DNA from: Psoroptes ovis
Taxonomy: Eukaryota; Arthropoda; Arachnida; Sarcoptiformes; Psoroptidae
Length of the DNA stretch: 64,000 bases
Direction of reading: 5' to 3'
Assembly (NCBI GenBank): GCA_002943765.1
Contig: PQWQ01000014.1
Coordinates: 558,001 to 622,000 of the forward strand
The position numbers and the translations under genes are program-made. Below are positions 14,638 to 28,900 of this stretch, piece by piece (position 1 is the first letter of the stretch; each line of letters opens with the position of its first letter). The notes beneath the pieces are model-generated. The model saw nothing but the letters and a program-made list of their open reading frames with translations. It had not been told where the DNA came from and made no database searches.

Positions 14638-17600
14638 CACTAGTCTCCCATATTCACTCATATTCTCTCTCTCTCGTAAAAATTCTTGAGTTTTCTCCGT
14701 TTTATTTTTGACAATTTTTGTTTCTCGCTTTTCTCAATTTACCAGTGTACTTGGTTGTACATATTTTTGTTCACCATAACGAACATTCAAAGTGTAAAAA
14801 TTGAAAGAAAAAAAAAATGAACCGGTAATGGAAAAAAAAAATTTTTCCATTGAAATTTCCATGTGAATCGATCGTCAAAATCGTCGACGTTTCGATGTTG
14901 TCGTTGAAATTGTACTGACTGTTGTACAGAAAATTGTTCTTGTAATTTTGTTAGTTTCAAAACTTTCAAGTTGAAAGACATTGAATTTGAAAAATTTTAA
15001 GGGGGGTGGAGTTGAAAAAAATTTGTAAAAATGTCAAATTTTTTTCCATTTTTCAAATACACATTGAACGAAATTTGCCACATTTTTCCTCGTAAAATCT
15101 GTGATTTTCCATGTCTGTGTACCCGAGAAAAAAGGATACAACAAAATTTGTACCAAAGAAAAAAAAATCAACGACAACATTTGACAAAGAAGAATGGAAA
15201 AAAAAATTTCAATTTAAATTGCGGAAATATTTCTTTTCAAAATTTTCAAAAAAAAAAAAAAAAAATGGCTGAATTTGAATTGAAAAATGAAATAATATTA
15301 TCAAAATTCTTGTAAATTCCTTTATTTTTATTCCTTTATGAATGATTGGTTTTGATTTTTGCCATTTTTTTGTGAACATTCTTCGTATTTTGTATTTTTT
15401 GAATATGAGAATTTTATTATTTTTTTAAACTAAAAACATCGAAACCTTCAGTAGTCGTCGTTTCTTTTTTTTTTAAATATGTGTTTCGCTTGAATGGGTA
15501 TTTCGGCTCTGTTCTCGTGTATTCCCACTCATATTCATTCATTCACTTCAAATTTAGACAAGTGTAATTGTTTGATGGGCTTTTTATTCTGTCATTTTTT
15601 TTCTCTCCATATCATCTTCATTGGACAACAAACGACAAGGACGACCAAAAACATCATTTATCAAATGTTTCAATAATAATAAATATGTACATGAAACCGA
15701 CGACGACTAAACAAGGAGAACAAAAAAAAAAAAAATCGAAGGTTCAAATGTCAATGTGTGTCTAGTGGCTTTTTCTGGTTTTCGCTCATTTTTTTCTTTG
15801 GTAAAAATTTGTGTTTTTCACCAGAAAAATAATGGTGAAATTCATATCAATCATGATCAATTGAACACTGATAACACTGTTTTTTTTCAAAAGTGCCAAT
15901 CAGCTTATTTTTATTTTATTTTTTTCTGTGTTTTTCGGGTGTTCATAACAGTTACAGAAACCCACACTGGCACACACACATTTGAGCCATATTTAAAAGT
16001 TGCGAAAAGTAGATTGATGCAATTTCATTTGATTTTTTTCTTTGTTCCAAATATATAAATTCAAACAGGATCAGGGATATTTCTTCAATTTCTTCAATTT
16101 ATATTTATTAGATTTGATTTGTCGATTTTTTTTCTCTTCGCATTTCGCTATTACCATTGTTTGTTAATGTTGATGACGGTGGTGATGATACCAAAAAAAA
16201 AAAACATTGAAATGTGTGTTTTCTTTTGAATGTTTTTCATTGCATTTCATTGTTGGGTGATGGTCATAGTGAATGGTGAATGGTGATGACCATGAACAGG
16301 CATAAGCAGCAGCAGCAGCAGTAATGTTTCTTAAATGTTTAAAATTGCAATAAGCTGAAGAATAAGAATGAATGAATGAAGAGAAATTGAAATTGATTTT
16401 CAAGATTGAAATTAAGAAATTTGATTCCATCTATAGCATTTACACACACATACATTTCAATGCACCGAAATACAAACACATATAAACATAAACACGAAAA
16501 TATCGTTCATTTCATTTAATTTAATTCAATTTTTTTCTTTATTTCTATTATTCTTATTATTATTATTAATCTCAATAGATGAGTACAAGAAAGAGAGAGA
16601 TAGATAGATAGATGCATGGATTCAACGATCCGTTGCTTAGAATAAATTTGTGTTTATATGTGCGTGTCTATGTGTGTTCAATGCAATTTCATTTGATTGA
16701 AAAATAAAATAAGAAAAAAAAAATTGGAGCAAACATTAAGTATTCTTGACCATAATCGAAATTTGAAATTTTCTATTTTTTTTCGAAAATTGAAATTTTT
16801 GGCTGGCCAATAGAGCAGTCAGCCAGCCAGCCATCTGACCAACCAACCAAAGAACCACCACCGTGAGCATCGATTCAACAAATTCTGTGGTAGCTATTAT
16901 TTCAATTTATTCCAAAGTTTATTTCAGTCAAAAATGGAGCAGTGGTCCACGATGAAATGAATGAATTTTTGAGAATTTTTCTCCTCAAAAAAAAAACTCA
17001 ATCATTTCATGTGGAATAAAGACTTTAAACCAAAAAAAATAATATTTTGAAAAAAACTAATTAATTATTTTCCATATATTTTGTCAATCATCATCATGAA
17101 AATCATAGATAGCAATGAATGTTTGCTGTGTTTTGTTGTGTTGTATTGAATTGAACTTTATGAGCTGCATAATATTCAAATTCTCTTGAACATTCAAACA
17201 GAATACAGATGGATTGATTTTTTTTTGGGGGGGGTGGTTGTAAGATGATAAGAAAATGTGAATCGTGTTACTTTTAGTCGAGACAAAGATTCAAAATTTG
17301 TCCGGAGCGAAATTTGTAAAAAATGAAAATTTAAATTAAAATTGTCATTTACATTTTCAAATTTTACAATTTTCAATTTACAATTTTTTTTTTTTTTTTG
17401 AAATTTCAATTTTTCAATTTGAAATTTACGAGAAAAAAAAATTGTAAATTGAAAAATTTTCATTCCATAATTTTTCAAATTTGCTGCATACTGGTATAAT
17501 GATGATGGTGATGATGAAAACCCAAATAAAAAAAATTTCGTATTCAGATCTCGAATCATTTCGATTATTCGATAATGAAAGCTGAGAGAATGGCGAGGGG

Positions 17601-20600
17601 GAAAATCATGAGTGGGAATCACACAAAAAATTTAAATGAAATTTGTTTCATCCCCATGTTTCCTTTGAATTGAAATTTTGAATGGGAAAAAATTCGGGAA
17701 AAAAATTTAAAATTCTGTGAATTTTCCATGAAAAAAAAAATAATTTTCGGTTTTGGTTTTTTTTTTGTTGGTCTTGTTTTGACTGGAAAATTTCATAGAA
17801 TTTTACGTGCATCTCTGTACCAAAAAAAAAAAAAAAAAACATCGAAAAACATCAACATTCATTATCATTCTGTATTCTGTTACCATTATCATCATCATCA
17901 TCAACATTTTCGTGATTTATTATAATGATGATGATCATGATGATCTTTGATGATGTGCACACACATTGTTTTCCATGGTTGTTGTCTTGTTTTGTTGATG
18001 CTTTTGTTGATGTGAATTTAAAATGCAATTTAAATGAATGAATGAATGAATAAACGAATGAATACAAAAAAGTAATGAAATGAAATGAATATCCATCATC
18101 ATTTAGATTGTACAAGAATGAATGAATATTTTAAACATGAACAAACAACAACTAAATTTCCATGAAAATTTCATTCGAAAAAAAAACAAATCTCCTTGGT
18201 GATATTATCATTAAATATTATAATCATTATTAAGTTCATTTGTTTGTTTTGTTTGTTCATCGTAATTTTTTTTCATGTATAAATAAATAAATGGATGAAT
18301 GAATGAAATAATAATATCAAAATTTTTTTCAAAACAGTAAAAAAAATGAATTTATTTTAATGGCAAATGATAATCAAAATGATGATGATGATGAAGATGA
18401 TGATCATGATAAATGTGTGTGTATGTCTGTATGTCTATGTGAATGTATAACCTCTAAAATTTTTGCCGTTTTTCTTCCTTCTGAATTATCATTCAACTCT
18501 CCAAAAAAAACCTTTATTATTTGATCATTATTCTCATCATAATTTTTGTCATCATTGTCATTAATATTTATTATTATTTTGGACTTGGGAACGAAACGAA
18601 ACGAAACAACAATAAATTTTATTATCGTCGTATTATTATTATTTAATAGCAAAAGTCAAGTTTATTTTCGTTTTTGCTCAATTTTTTGTTGTTGTTGTTG
18701 TTGTTTATTGTAGTTTATTGTTATTGTTATATTGATATATTTTTTTTTGCTTTTTTAAAATGACAATTTATCATTAAATTAATAAAATTAAAAATCAACA
18801 ACAAACAACAACAACAAATATAATAAATGATGATGATGATGAAATTATAAAAAGTTTTATTAATTAAAAATTGAAAATTTTTTCTTTTTTCTTTCATTTT
18901 AAATGACCTGTTTTGTTTCATTCCAGTGTTTTATTAGTTTGAATATTTTTTGAATTTAAATTTTTGAAATATTCATACAACTAATTTATAAAATTGTCAT
19001 TCATTTATTCGTGAATTCATTCATTTTTCTCCGGTTGTCATTTATATAAAATATGAATTTTTGAAAGAATTTGGTAGAAATATTATTGAAAATTCTTTAC
19101 AATTTTATGGTCTATTTTTGATAATTTCAATTTTTGTTAATTTCAAAGAATTTTTTTCATTAATTTTTAAACTTTTTTTTCTTCGAAATTGCTCCACTAT
19201 TCGCGTATTTCGGGTAATCGCTATTATTATCATAATTGACATAATAAATTATTATGAGCTATTATGAGCTGTTTAACCCCTTTCAAACAAAATTCTTCCA
19301 TTGAAATAATGTTTTGTCAAAAAAAAAGTGTTGAATTGAAATTTTAAAATTAAACTTTTTTCATTTCAAAAGCAAGAAAAATTTCAAATTTGAAATTCGT
19401 GAGTTGAATTGATTCATTATCATCATCGTTTTTTTCTCTTGATGAATTCTGAATGAATGAATTCATGAATGTTTTTTTTTGCTTTCACTGAACAATCATC
19501 ATCAGTGATGACACAATAACGATCTTAATAATTTTCAATTCGTTACATCATTATCATTATGATTATTGCCACTATTATCTGCCATTATCATCATCTTTGA
19601 ATGTTTATTTGTTAATTAAAAATTGAACAAAAATACAGAAATTTCATAGAAATTCCAAAGAAATTACAATGATAATGATAATAGCATCATCACACATTTA
19701 AAAACATTATTTGGATCAAAGAAAAAAGTCGAAAAAATTTAATTTTAATGATCATTTCATTTCAATTTTACAAGTAATGTGAGTGAAAAAAATGTGAAAT
19801 AATTTTTAAGGTTAATATGAGAAAAATGATATTATCATTCACAAGTATTATCATTCTCAAATATTTTCAAAATGAACCATTCCTTGGAACATCGATTCAT
19901 TGAAAAATATTCATTGATTCATTCATCATCATAAAGAATGATATTATCCATTGAATGATATTATCATAATTTTTTTTTTGGCATTCACTTTGAATGAGAG
20001 AAACTTCCAGAAGACAAAATTTGGAAAAAATTTCCCAAAAAATTCATGAAATTTGGCGAAATTGAACAAAATTTAAAAGTTTTTCGACTTTTTAGGGAAA
20101 AAATTTCAAAATTCAAAATTTCAAATTCAATTGTGTTACATTAAACAATAATAATAGATCATTAGTGTATTTTTTTTTCTGGTTTTGTTTCTAATATTAT
20201 TATCGTTTGAAAATGTCGAGAAGAAAAGAAGAAGAAAATTTTCTTTTTTTTCCTTTCTCTCTCTCGATAATCAAATAATAGAAAAATAATGTACGGAAAA
20301 TAATGGATATGAGAAAGAAATATCAAAATTGGTAACATATAAGAATAGGGCAAAATATAAAAGTTTTGGAGTTTTTCTTTAAGAATTTTTCAAATTTTTC
20401 TAAATTTCATTTCATTTTACAAATAATTTATACACACACACATAATGCGTATGTTTGTATTTAGTTGGTCTTCGTTTTCGGAGTTTTTTATTACAAGAAA
20501 ATCCTCCTAATAAATTCTCTTTGCTCAGAATGAAACATATTGCCCAACATATATTGCCCATTATTGAATTGAAACACTGCACCATAATAAAATGATACAT

Positions 20601-21989
20601 TCATATTTTCAACAAATAAGCAAAAACAAAAAAAGTCTTTGAAAATGCAAAAAAATAAAACAAAATTTATTCGTTCGTTTGTTTTTCTTTGTTTCTTTTT
20701 CTTTGAATGCATTCAAAATCATCATCATCATCATCATGATCATCATCATCATCATTTTTGAAATTGTCAAGAGATTTGTTTTAGAAATATATTTCAATAT
20801 TTTCATTCAGTTATTTGCTGTACGATGATGATGATGATGATGATCGTCATCATCATCATTATTTTATTTTATTTTTTTTATTGTTTTCAAAAATTGTTTT
20901 CACATATGAATTCGACAAATATTCTCTCTCATATTCATTCATTCATTCATCGACAAACGAATATGAGGAAAGAGAAAATATACTTTTTTGTATTCTCTCT
21001 TTATATTTCGATGATTCGTGCCATTTGATGAGAATTTTTTTGTTTTTTGTTTTATATTTCATTTTTCATTGGTATTATTTGTTATTTGTTTGATATAATA
21101 ACATCATCGAAGCACACATTGAATTCAATGAAACGTTGAAATAAAATGTTACAAAAGAATAGTTTATTGTTATTATTATTATTATTATGATCACAGAGAA
21201 TTTGTTCCTTAACAAATAAATGTGAAAATGTGTCTGTGTGTGTGTTGATGATGTTTGTTGGTGATGTATTGGTGTTTGAATTCATGTTTGAAAATCAAGT
21301 ATTTTTCAAGAAAATTTTCCCATTCTTTTTCCTCCTATTTCACATCCCACATTAAAATTATTGTTTGATGAACACAAAACAAAAGAAAAATTGAAATTGA
21401 AAATTGAATTTCAAATGATGATGATCACTCATCGATTTATGGAAGATGTAAAGCTCGAATGACATTATTAGGTGTGTTGCCCATCATCATCATTATTATT
21501 ATTATTATTATTGACACTTATTAATCAACTTGTGAATATTTGTTGTGAAAATAATGAGTTTGAAAAAATTGAAGACGTGTATTCTATTCTATTCTCCAAG
21601 AACATCATTATAGAATATTGTTATTTTGTTAAAATTGATTTTTATGTATTGAAATAAATAAAGAAAAAATAATAGTTTTTTCAATACAAATTTAGACATG
21701 AAACTTTCAAACATTTTTTTTCCAACATTATTCCAGGAATTTTCCTCCCAATTTCAAAATTACAAACATGTTTTGATTTGACCCAGAAAAATTTTCGGAA
21801 CAAAAAAAAAAAATTTAACAGTTCCAAAGCTTTAAGCTTAAGCTTAAATAATAATAAATTTTTCTTTACTTGGAATCTGCTTTATTTTTCGCTTATTATT
21901 TGCTTTATTCATTATTCGAATCTCTTTGTACCACGTTTTTTCTATGTATTCATTTTACATTCAAAAAGAAAAAATGAATTAGATTAAAC

Positions 21990-21990
<1 letters not shown>

Positions 21991-22021
<31 letters not shown>
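21991..22021. repeat. Poly-A tract
   Basis: 31 consecutive A, then ATAAAAAGAAAG. It could be the tail of an old retroposed sequence, but nothing recognisable precedes it. Confidence 0.9.
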
Positions 22022-22023
<2 letters not shown>

Positions 22024-22405
22024 AAAAGAAAGAAAGATGAAAATTTAAATTCTTCGAAGATAACTTTATTCATTTTATTCATTCATTATTTGTGTATTTT
22101 CAACTTATTTTTTACTTATTTATTTATTTATATTCTCATATCGTAAATCCAAGAAAATCTTTTTTCTTCTTTCTTTTCTTTCTTTTTAATTCTAAACTTG
22201 CTTTGCTTTAAACACAATGCACCAAGACCCACACACACACACACAGACAAACAAACACACACGTTAGAATTTAATCTTTTTTTTCCATTATTATTTTGCA
22301 TAATCTCACATATTGAAATTGAAGCGAAAGTAGAAAAAAAGTAAAGTAAAAATAAATAAAATTCATTTGTTCCATTATTCCTTTATTCAAAAAAATCCAT
22401 AAACA

Positions 22406-22434
22406 TTGCTTTGCTTTGCTTTGCTTTGCTTTGT
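22406..22434. repeat. (TTTGC)n pentanucleotide repeat
   Basis: Five to six units of TTGCT/TTTGC, followed closely by an ATG/GAT trinucleotide run (about 22448-22486). Confidence 0.85.
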
Positions 22435-25400
22435 TATGATTTGAATATGGATGATGATGATGATGATGATTATGATGATGATGATCAAAAATGAATCAAT
22501 AATAAAGTTACTTATGGGAGAAAAGAAGAGAAAATGAAAAAATGAAAAAATCTTGGTTAAACAAAATGTATTTAATAAAAGTAAAGAAAAAAAAATGGCA
22601 AAGAAAAAGATAATTAATCTTTGTTTGCACGCAACAAACAAGTTGTTTATCATTATTATTATTATTATTTATAAATATGATTATAATTATTATAACTATC
22701 ATTAAATGAATTATGGGTACAATGAAAAAAAAAGTCGAAGTTGAACCATCATACAAATACACGCAGCAACAACAACAAAGAATGAATAGAGTACAGTAAT
22801 AATAATATTAATAATGATAATAATAATAATAATAATAACTCAAATCAAATCAATATAATTAATTGTTTTCAAAAGGTTCAATTTATTAAATTGCATTATG
22901 TCTGCCTGATGCTTGTTCAATGTTTATATTGTGCTCTCTCGCCAGAAAACAAAAGCTTAAGTTTAGGCTGTTTTCGCATTGCTTGTTTACATTAGTTTTA
23001 ACATTTTCGTTTTTTCGATATACTTTCGTTTTTCCTTTGTAATTTATTCGATTATGATTGATTGAAAAAAAAATTTTTTTTCTCATTGATTTCTGCTTTC
23101 ATTTTCATATCAATGTTTACTTTTGCTTGTTAACTTTTTTTTTGTTCTGTTGTTCAATTGCACAAGTATTGAATTAGCCATTGAATTTTTCTTTTTCAGT
23201 AAAAAGTTTTATGATTTGATTATAAATTAGTTGGTGTGTGTGTGCGTATGTCTCAACGGAACCCGATGATGATGATCATGATTTTTTTTTTTGAGAAATT
23301 CTACTCCTCTGCTGGCCATGATCATGGGTTTGAAGATGATAAGCGAGCGATTTCAATGGCATGAATTTTTTTCTTTCTTTCAGTCGAAAATATTTCACAT
23401 TGACTTTGATCATTCATTAATCAGCCGACACAAAGCATTGCTGAGTGAAAAACAAGTATTCAATAGTCGAATCCAATCAATCAAACAATTAAGGTATTTG
23501 TGGTCCAAAAAAAATAAAAAAAAAATGAAAATAAAAAATCATAATTTCACATTCAACGAAACATGTTCGTTTGTCACAAATTTTAATGGATTTTTCATCA
23601 AGAATTGGTCGAAATAAAAATGAAAAAAAGCAAAAAAAAACGTGTAACTTGCCATTTGAAAAAAAAGAAAAAATACAATAATTATCATTGATAATGATTA
23701 TAATGGTAAAAAAATGTTTAATACAGAACAACAACATTCATATATTATATAAATTCCATATTATCATGTGATAATAATCATTTTATTGTTGTTCATATTT
23801 ATTATTGTTATTATTATTACAGAAAAAAATACTAATCATAAATTTTTCATTTTATTTCGCATTTGTATGTGTTCAGAATATTTATAATAATAATAATGAA
23901 TGAATGAATGAATAAATGAAAAAATAAAATAAAATAAAAATGAATATAGAATAATAATAATAATAATAATGTAGGTTAATTATAATTTACTTAATGGATT
24001 TAAATATTATTCATTCATTCATTTCTCGATTCTTCTTTTTTGAGGAATTTATTTATTATGATTATGATTATAATAATTTGTCGGTCGGTGTGTCGAATCG
24101 TTGTTGTTTAGTTGTTGTTGTTGTATGGAGAGAGTTTTGAATAATGAATTTTCATCATCATCATCATTTTCAAACAATAAATAATAATAAAAATAAAAAT
24201 ATGTAACGAAAAATTGTAAAGCATTGCTATGTGCGTATAATATTATCATCATCATCATCATCTTATTTAAATTTCAAACGATCAGAGATATAAAGTAGGA
24301 AAAATTGATTAAAATTCATTGGAATTCATCGAAATTCATCAGAATTCAATATTGTTGTGTTGTTCAGTTGTATTGTTATTGCCTCAAATTTCATTTGCAA
24401 TCATTGTTTTTGGTTGTTGTTGTTGGTTGTTGCTGCTTATCAAAATTGATCAAATTTTCAAAATGAAAAGAGGAATCAATTTCAAAAATGATTTTTCATT
24501 TTCTCGAGAATCGTATTGAGATTGAATCAAACGAATTGCAGCACATCTTTTCGATGCTTTTTTCCTTCCAATAAATTTGATAATTCATTTCCAGATAAAT
24601 GTATCACAATGCACACGAATCATAGTGCAACGGAGATAGAGGGGTAAAGAGAAAAAAATTTAAAAATTTTCCCTATTTTCACGATATTTATTCAGATATA
24701 TGAAAAAAAAATCAATCAATCCAAAGACAACGTCAACGATAAAACAACAGAACGAATGAATGAATGAATGAATTATTCGTATTTCAATTGATTCAATTAT
24801 TTGAAAAATAGAAAAATAAAAAATGAATTCTCCTTCCACTTTTAAAAATGACAGCAACTAGGAAGAATGGAACAGAGATAATAACAAAAAAAAAAATTAT
24901 CACATTCATATCATATCAAATTCATCTTGGGATTAAATTCTTTATAATTTTCGTTGAGTTTAAAATTTGAAATGAAATGAAATGAAATGAAACGAAAAAA
25001 ATTGGTGAAATTGAATGAATTGAATCAAATTAAAAATTGAAATAGAAAATAAGAAATAAGAAAAATGAAATTGCATTTGAAATAAATCGAAAAATTTGAA
25101 ATTTTGAAATCAAATCAAATGAATCGAATTGAAAATTTGAAAATTAGAAATTTTCATTTTTGAAAGTGAAAAAAAAACTGATTCACTTTCAAACTATCAT
25201 TTATTGAGCATTGATTTTTTTCTGTTAAAAACGAAAACACACATTTTACATTTAAAATCTTTTTCGTTTTGAAATGTCTTTGAATTAAACAATGTTTTTT
25301 TTCGCAATGTTTGAGTTGGCGGATGGATGAAAGCGAAGAGAGAAAGAAAATTTTCTTATCTTTAAGTTTTGAGCAAGAAAAAAACGGGGGAAAAATGGCA

Positions 25401-25773
25401 ACAAAGCTTTGGAAAATGGTAGATTGAAACATGATTTTGTTTTAAATTAAAATTTGAATTTCTCCTCTTCGATTCTTCTTGAATCAATATTTAATTATTC
25501 AGTGAAAACAATAATTTTATAAAAAAGCGATTAATCCTTTCGTTTGAATCGATTTTGAATTATTTTTTTTTCTTTGCTGTGAATCATGGATTTTAGTTTG
25601 TTGAAATATTTATAAATCATTGAATTGATTCACATTTACATTTTTTCCATGAAAGATGGTCAAATTGAACATATTTAGTTCACCTTTTTCCACTCCATGC
25701 CTTTCAATCGTATTTTCTAATTTGTTTTTTTTTTTGTTTTTTTTTTTCGATTTAAAATAATTGCCAATGTTAG

Positions 25774-25903
25774 GTAACAATGCTGACTAAAGAATCGGCC
25801 GAAAAAGCCGTTAAAGATGCCAATCCAATTATTGATGGCCGCAAAGCGAATGTCAATCTGGCTTATTTAGGTGCCAAACCGCGTAATGGATTCATACCGA
25901 ATG
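25774..25903 (+). CDS. RBM24/38-like exon a: end of the RRM
   Basis: Acceptor ATGTTAG precedes GTAACAATG; donor GTGAGT follows at 25904. The frame starts in phase 0 with VTMLTKESAEKAVKDANPII, which is beta-3, helix 2 and the loop of the RRM, followed by GRKANVNLAYLGAKPRNGFIPN. In the family the preceding exon should end just before this point, at the GYGF of RNP1. GC content is visibly higher than in the flanks. Confidence 0.92.
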
Positions 25904-28900
25904 GTGAGTTAATTTTATATGTGATCACTGTACATTAATGATTTCTTTATTTATTTTATAACTTTTCAAAGCTTTTTTTTCAACGTTTAAAAAAAATTTT
26001 CCATTTTCAATATTTTGCCAGAAGGGATTGAATATAATTTCTGCTCGATTTTTCTCCGCTGAAACATTGCTAAAAATGCAAAAAAAAATTTCTTGTAATA
26101 ATTTCTTTCATGCTTCAATTCCTTCTTTTTTGTCTAGTTTTGAATTTGATTTCAAAGTTTATTTAAAATTTCTGAAAATAAATAGAAATTACTAAGAAGC
26201 AAGAGAAGTGAAATTTTTTCAAGGGGAAACAAAAATGAAAAATCGAGATAAGTCATTCAAACGAGAAATTTGAATTTTTTTTTGGCCAAAAAATTCTGAA
26301 ATCGAATCATAAATCAAAATTTAAATCATTATGAAAAATGAAACAAAACTAAAATTTCTAATATAAATGAAAAAAACCCTTCATTTTATAATGGAAAATG
26401 AAAATTTGAAAAATCTGAAAAAAATTTCGAAATTTAATGAAAAATTTTCCGAACAAAACATCTTATATTTTTCAATGATAATTTTTTCACCATTATAATT
26501 AAATTGGTTGAAAGATAGATGTGAAGAGAAGCGAAAAAGATGGACATGTATCCATTCATATGATAATGATGATCATAGGGTTGATAATAATGATGATAAT
26601 GATGATGATGATATTTCTGTGTTCATTAAATTTATGAATGTCATACATGCAATTATTCATTCATTCATTCATTCAATTATGATTATATGAATATAATATG
26701 ATTCATTATTGAACAAATATTGTAATTAGAATTCAATAATTTTCATTCATTATTATCATTATCATTGGTACAATGATCATTATTAATGTTCATTGTCATT
26801 GTTATATGTATGTGTGTGTGTCTATTTGTGTGCATGAATGATATTTAATAATAATAATCTATGAAAGCATTCGTACATTTTGTTCATATTATTTATTGAT
26901 ACAAATGTGAATAATTAAGGAAATGAAAAAAAATATAATGAAGCAAAATAATAATAATAAAAATCGAATGCACCAAGCTAAATGATTAAATTGAATCGAA
27001 CAATAGGAAAAAAAATTATCGAAACATTCTGACAATTCAATTCGTATTGAATATAGTATTTATTTGAAAAATATCTTTTTTATTATTAATTTTTCATGTA
27101 TAGTTATAGTCATACATTATAAAATAATAATGAATATATATCGAATGTGTTCATAGAGTTTTTTCCTATATCAATAACACGAATATTTGTTACAAAAGAT
27201 ATAAATTGGTCTCAATTCATTAATGATATCAAAAAATGGATCCCTTCTATTAAAAGAAAAATTGAATGTTCTTTTGATATTGTTCAAATGGATAATACAA
27301 TAACATGCTTGATGAATAATTTGAAAGAATCATGTAAAAAATTTTTGCCAAGAATAACAACTAAATCTCATTCATTTATGCCACTTGAATTAAGAAATTT
27401 GCATAAGATTTTAAACAATTTACGACGACGATTCCAGCGACAAAAATGTCAAAATGCACGAGATGCTTGGCATGTACGATATATTGAATGTTTGAAACAA
27501 TATAAATTCAAACTACTAGAATATAGAAAGAAAATGTGTCGTGAATTTTTCACTAAGCAAAATGGCAATACTATCTGGAAACAAGTTTATAAATATTGTA
27601 AACCTTCATCATTAAATAAAGAATTGACCACAATAGTTGATGATTCTGGCCAATGGACAACTAATGTACGTGAAACAGCTGACTTATTATTGAATAAATT
27701 TTTCCCAGAATCTACTGATATTTCATCAGATGAAGAAATTGAAAATTGTGATTCATTTGAAATTGTCAACGATCCTCCTTTCACCTTGAATGAAGTTGAT
27801 CATGCTATTAATTCTGAATCTGATTCAAAAGCACCTGGAGAAGATGGTATTTCAGCAAATATTATTAAGACAGTTCATAAAACATTTCCAGATTTATTTG
27901 CTGGTATTTTTAATCAATGCTTTAATCTTGGACTTTTTCCAACTTGTTGGAAAGTATCAATAGTAAAAATTATACCGAAATCATCAAGTGTTAACAATTA
28001 TAAAAATTATCGGCCCATTTCTCTTTTAGCAGTTCTTGGGAAAATTTATGAATCTCTTTTGACCAAAAGATTAGCTCATTTTATTTATTCACATAAATTA
28101 TTGTCTTCATCACAATTTGGTTTTGTTCCACAAAAATCTTCTGTTGATGCATTGATGTGTATAGTTGAAAAAATGAAATGTACACTAAATGAAAAAAGAT
28201 TTGGCATATTTGTTTCTTTGGACATATCAGCAGCTTTTGATTCTGTTTGTTTCCATCTGATCAGGAAGAAACTAAGAAAAATTAATATTCCATTCAATTT
28301 ATATAATTCATTTGCTGATTATTTGAAAAATCGTAGGGCTAAACTACCTATTCAAAATTATTGTGCAAGCAAATCTTTGACCCGTGGCTGTCCACAAGGA
28401 GGCAAGTCATCTCCATTACTATGGAATGTATTTGTCAATGATATTTTCGATATATTTTTGCCTAATGGTTGTCATCTTCAAGCATTTGCTGATGATTTCA
28501 TTTTGTATTGTGATCATCGTGATTTGGAAATTTGTGCTGCTCGTATATCTATCGCATTAAATATGATAAACACATGGGCAATAGAAAATTGTCTTTCATT
28601 CAATCAATCAAAGACGATTGCAATGTTGGTGACTCGTCGTCGTAAAGTCGTAATGCCTAATATTTACTTCAAAAACTCGTTGATTCCATTTGTAAAGAAA
28701 TTAAAATATCTAGGGGTAGTTTTGGATTCAAAACTTGCTTGGAATGATCACATGAAATATATCAAATCAAAAGCATTTTCTATTTATAATTTATTGAAGA
28801 AAAAGTTTGGCTCTAATTGGGGGTTGAATTATGAAATTTTACGTTTAATTTATTTGAATGCAATCGAACCAATACTTACGTATGCATGCCCGGTTTGGCA

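Larger units (their letters stand above)
1250..25773. other. Gene-poor AT-rich stretch, probable long 5' intron or intergenic DNA
   Basis: No exon can be supported on either strand. The open frames here are short and made of low-complexity codons such as Ile, Phe, Lys and Asn runs. The stretch holds six TA-flanked miniature elements, poly-A/T tracts, TG repeats, many ATC/GAT and AAT trinucleotide runs and ATTC/GAAT tetranucleotide runs. Because the first RBM24-like exon seen at 25774 starts inside the RRM, earlier exons must lie to the left. None was recognised here, so the stretch may be one intron exceeding 24 kb. Confidence 0.6.

Noticed and set aside
17194..17622. 142-codon minus-strand frame
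   Set aside because: Dominated by Phe, Lys and Ser from simple sequence; no motif and no neighbouring exon.
1250..25773. Dozens of open frames of 60-140 codons on both strands
   Set aside because: They consist of Ile/Phe/Lys/Asn/Tyr runs from AT-rich repeats, often overlap one another, and show no domain or splice support.
1250..25773. A search by eye for the missing N-terminal RRM exon (RNP2, RNP1) of the RBM24/38-like gene
   Set aside because: No stretch reading like FVGGLPYHT or KSRGYGF followed by a donor was seen on the plus strand. A profile search could still find it.
27147..27166. Possible start codon of the LINE protein at 27147
   Set aside because: It is a GTG lying in host flank left of the target-site duplication. 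The element itself begins at 27167, so no genuine start is present.
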